64,000 nucleotides of DNA. It comes from Apteryx mantelli. Its lineage: Eukaryota; Chordata; Aves; Apterygiformes; Apterygidae. The notes beneath the pieces are model-generated. The model did no database searches, was not told where the DNA came from, and saw only the letters and a list, made by a program, of their open reading frames with translations. The position numbers and the translations under genes are program-made. The stretch lies in NCBI RefSeq assembly GCF_036417845.1, contig NC_090012.1, positions 868,001 to 932,000 of the forward strand, written 5' to 3'. Shown here piece after piece: positions 63,011 to 64,000 of this stretch (the first letter of the stretch is position 1; the number at the start of each line of letters is the position of its first letter).

Positions 63011-64000
63011 CATGGGGGGAGGACGCAGGCGGGACGAGGGATGCGGGACGCTGGGGGGGGGGCCGGGCCCTGCCGCCCCCGTGGGACCGGGCCGGCGCTC
63101 GGGGCCGTGGGAAGGGAAGCGGCTTTGGCAGGAGCCGCGGGGTCGCGGCGACGCGGCCCCGAGCGCCGGGGGGAGGCGGGAGCGCGGCGGGGCCCCCCCC
63201 GGGACCCCCCGAACTGACACCCCCCCCCCCGGACCGACCCCCCCCTGGAACCGACCCCCCCGGAGCCCCCTGAACCCACAGGGGAGCCCTGGGGGGGGGG
63301 TCGGGGGGGTCCCAGGGAGCCCTGGGGGGGGGTCGGGGGGGTCCGGAGAGGGGTCCCGGGGGGGGGGAATCCCAGAGGGCCCCGGGAGGGTTTGGGGGGG
63401 TCCCGGGGGAGATGCTAGGGGGGTCCCAGAGGGGGGTCCTGGGGGGGGGGAATCCCAGAGGGCCCCGGGAGGGTTTGGGGGGTCCCAGGGGAGATGCTAG
63501 GGGGGTCCCAGAGGGGGGGTCCCGGGGGGGGGTCCCAGAGGGGGGTTCCCGGGGGGGGTCCCAGAGGGGGGGTTCCCGGGGGGGTTGTCCCCGGGGGGGG
63601 TCCCGGGGGGGGGGGGGTTCCCGGCTGCAGGCGCGTCCTGGCCGGGCGGGGGCCCCTGGGCAGCTCCGGGACCGCAGGTGCCGGACACCCCCCCCCCGCC
63701 CCCCCCCCGGCCCCGGCTGCAAAACAACGTCGCTGCCAAACCCCCCCCCCCGGGGGACGGGGCGTGGGGGGGGGGGTCCCTCCTCCCCCCCCTCCCCTCC
63801 CCGGGGCTCCTCCAGCCGGCCCGGCCCCGGGGAAACTGAGGCACGGCGGGAGCGGGGAGCCCGGCACCGGGACCCCCCCGCCCAAAAGGGGTGTCCCCGA
63901 AAAGACCCCCCCGAAGAGACCCCCCCCAAAGGGACCTGCTCAAAGGGACCCCCTAAAAGGGGTGTCCCCAAAGGAGCATTTCCAACGGGACCCCCCCAAA
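63011..64000. other. AXL intron 1 side, G-rich repeats, no exon recognised
   Basis: GGGGGGTCCCAGAGGGGGG repeats (63280-63625), a unique CpG-rich stretch (63030-63190 and 63625-63870) and C-rich end repeats. A signal-peptide exon for AXL (minus strand) is expected near or beyond here but none is convincing. Confidence 0.6.

Overview
The window is vertebrate nuclear DNA, almost certainly avian, and reads like a very GC-rich microchromosome. Exons are tiny and introns short, nearly every intron is filled with its own tandem repeat, and splice sites are canonical. The mature TGF-beta1 domain carries avian-looking residues ([20 protein letters not shown], recalled to match chicken TGFB1 closely). 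The gene order DMAC2 - BCKDHA - EXOSC5 - B9D2 - TGFB1 - CCDC97 - HNRNPUL1 - AXL equals human 19q13.2 read in the opposite direction, but TMEM91 and B3GNT8, which I recall lie in this block in human, are not visible. Layout: 1-983 3' part of DMAC2 (+); 1468-6414 BCKDHA (-), convergent with DMAC2; 6415-7183 a divergent GC-box promoter; 7184-11378 EXOSC5 (+), interrupted by an assembly gap, a duplicated exon and a low-GC block; 12150-12700 a YY1-like motif array and RFX X-box before B9D2 (+, coding 13214-14262); 15518-20254 TGFB1 (+); 22596-30557 CCDC97 (-), convergent with TGFB1; 31314-42037 HNRNPUL1 (-); 42190-42890 a CCAAT-rich promoter; 45186-62516 AXL (-), lacking only its signal-peptide exon(s); 62517-64000 AXL intron sequence. 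The genes do not form a pathway. They are a conserved syntenic block: mitochondrial metabolism (BCKDHA, DMAC2), RNA processing (EXOSC5, HNRNPUL1, probably CCDC97), a ciliary transition-zone protein (B9D2), a cytokine (TGFB1) and a receptor tyrosine kinase (AXL). The most striking non-coding signal is a dispersed 17-mer, CCGGACGCCTGGGCCCC and close variants, with well over 100 copies. It is concentrated in and around TGFB1, CCDC97 and one AXL intron and lies mostly on the sense strand of whichever gene it sits in, so its orientation flips just past the TGFB1 stop. Other notable signals are 21-bp in-frame repeats expanded inside coding exons of CCDC97 and HNRNPUL1, tandem amplification of an AXL exon end with its splice donor, a CCAAT-box minisatellite inside AXL, and promoters built of arrays of one factor's motif. 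Cautions: two exactly 200-N gaps are each flanked by a near-identical copy of the same sequence (probable false duplications), and several conserved exons of DMAC2, BCKDHA, EXOSC5, HNRNPUL1 and AXL carry one-base indels that look like consensus errors. Exon coordinates are hand-derived from splice signals and remembered human proteins.
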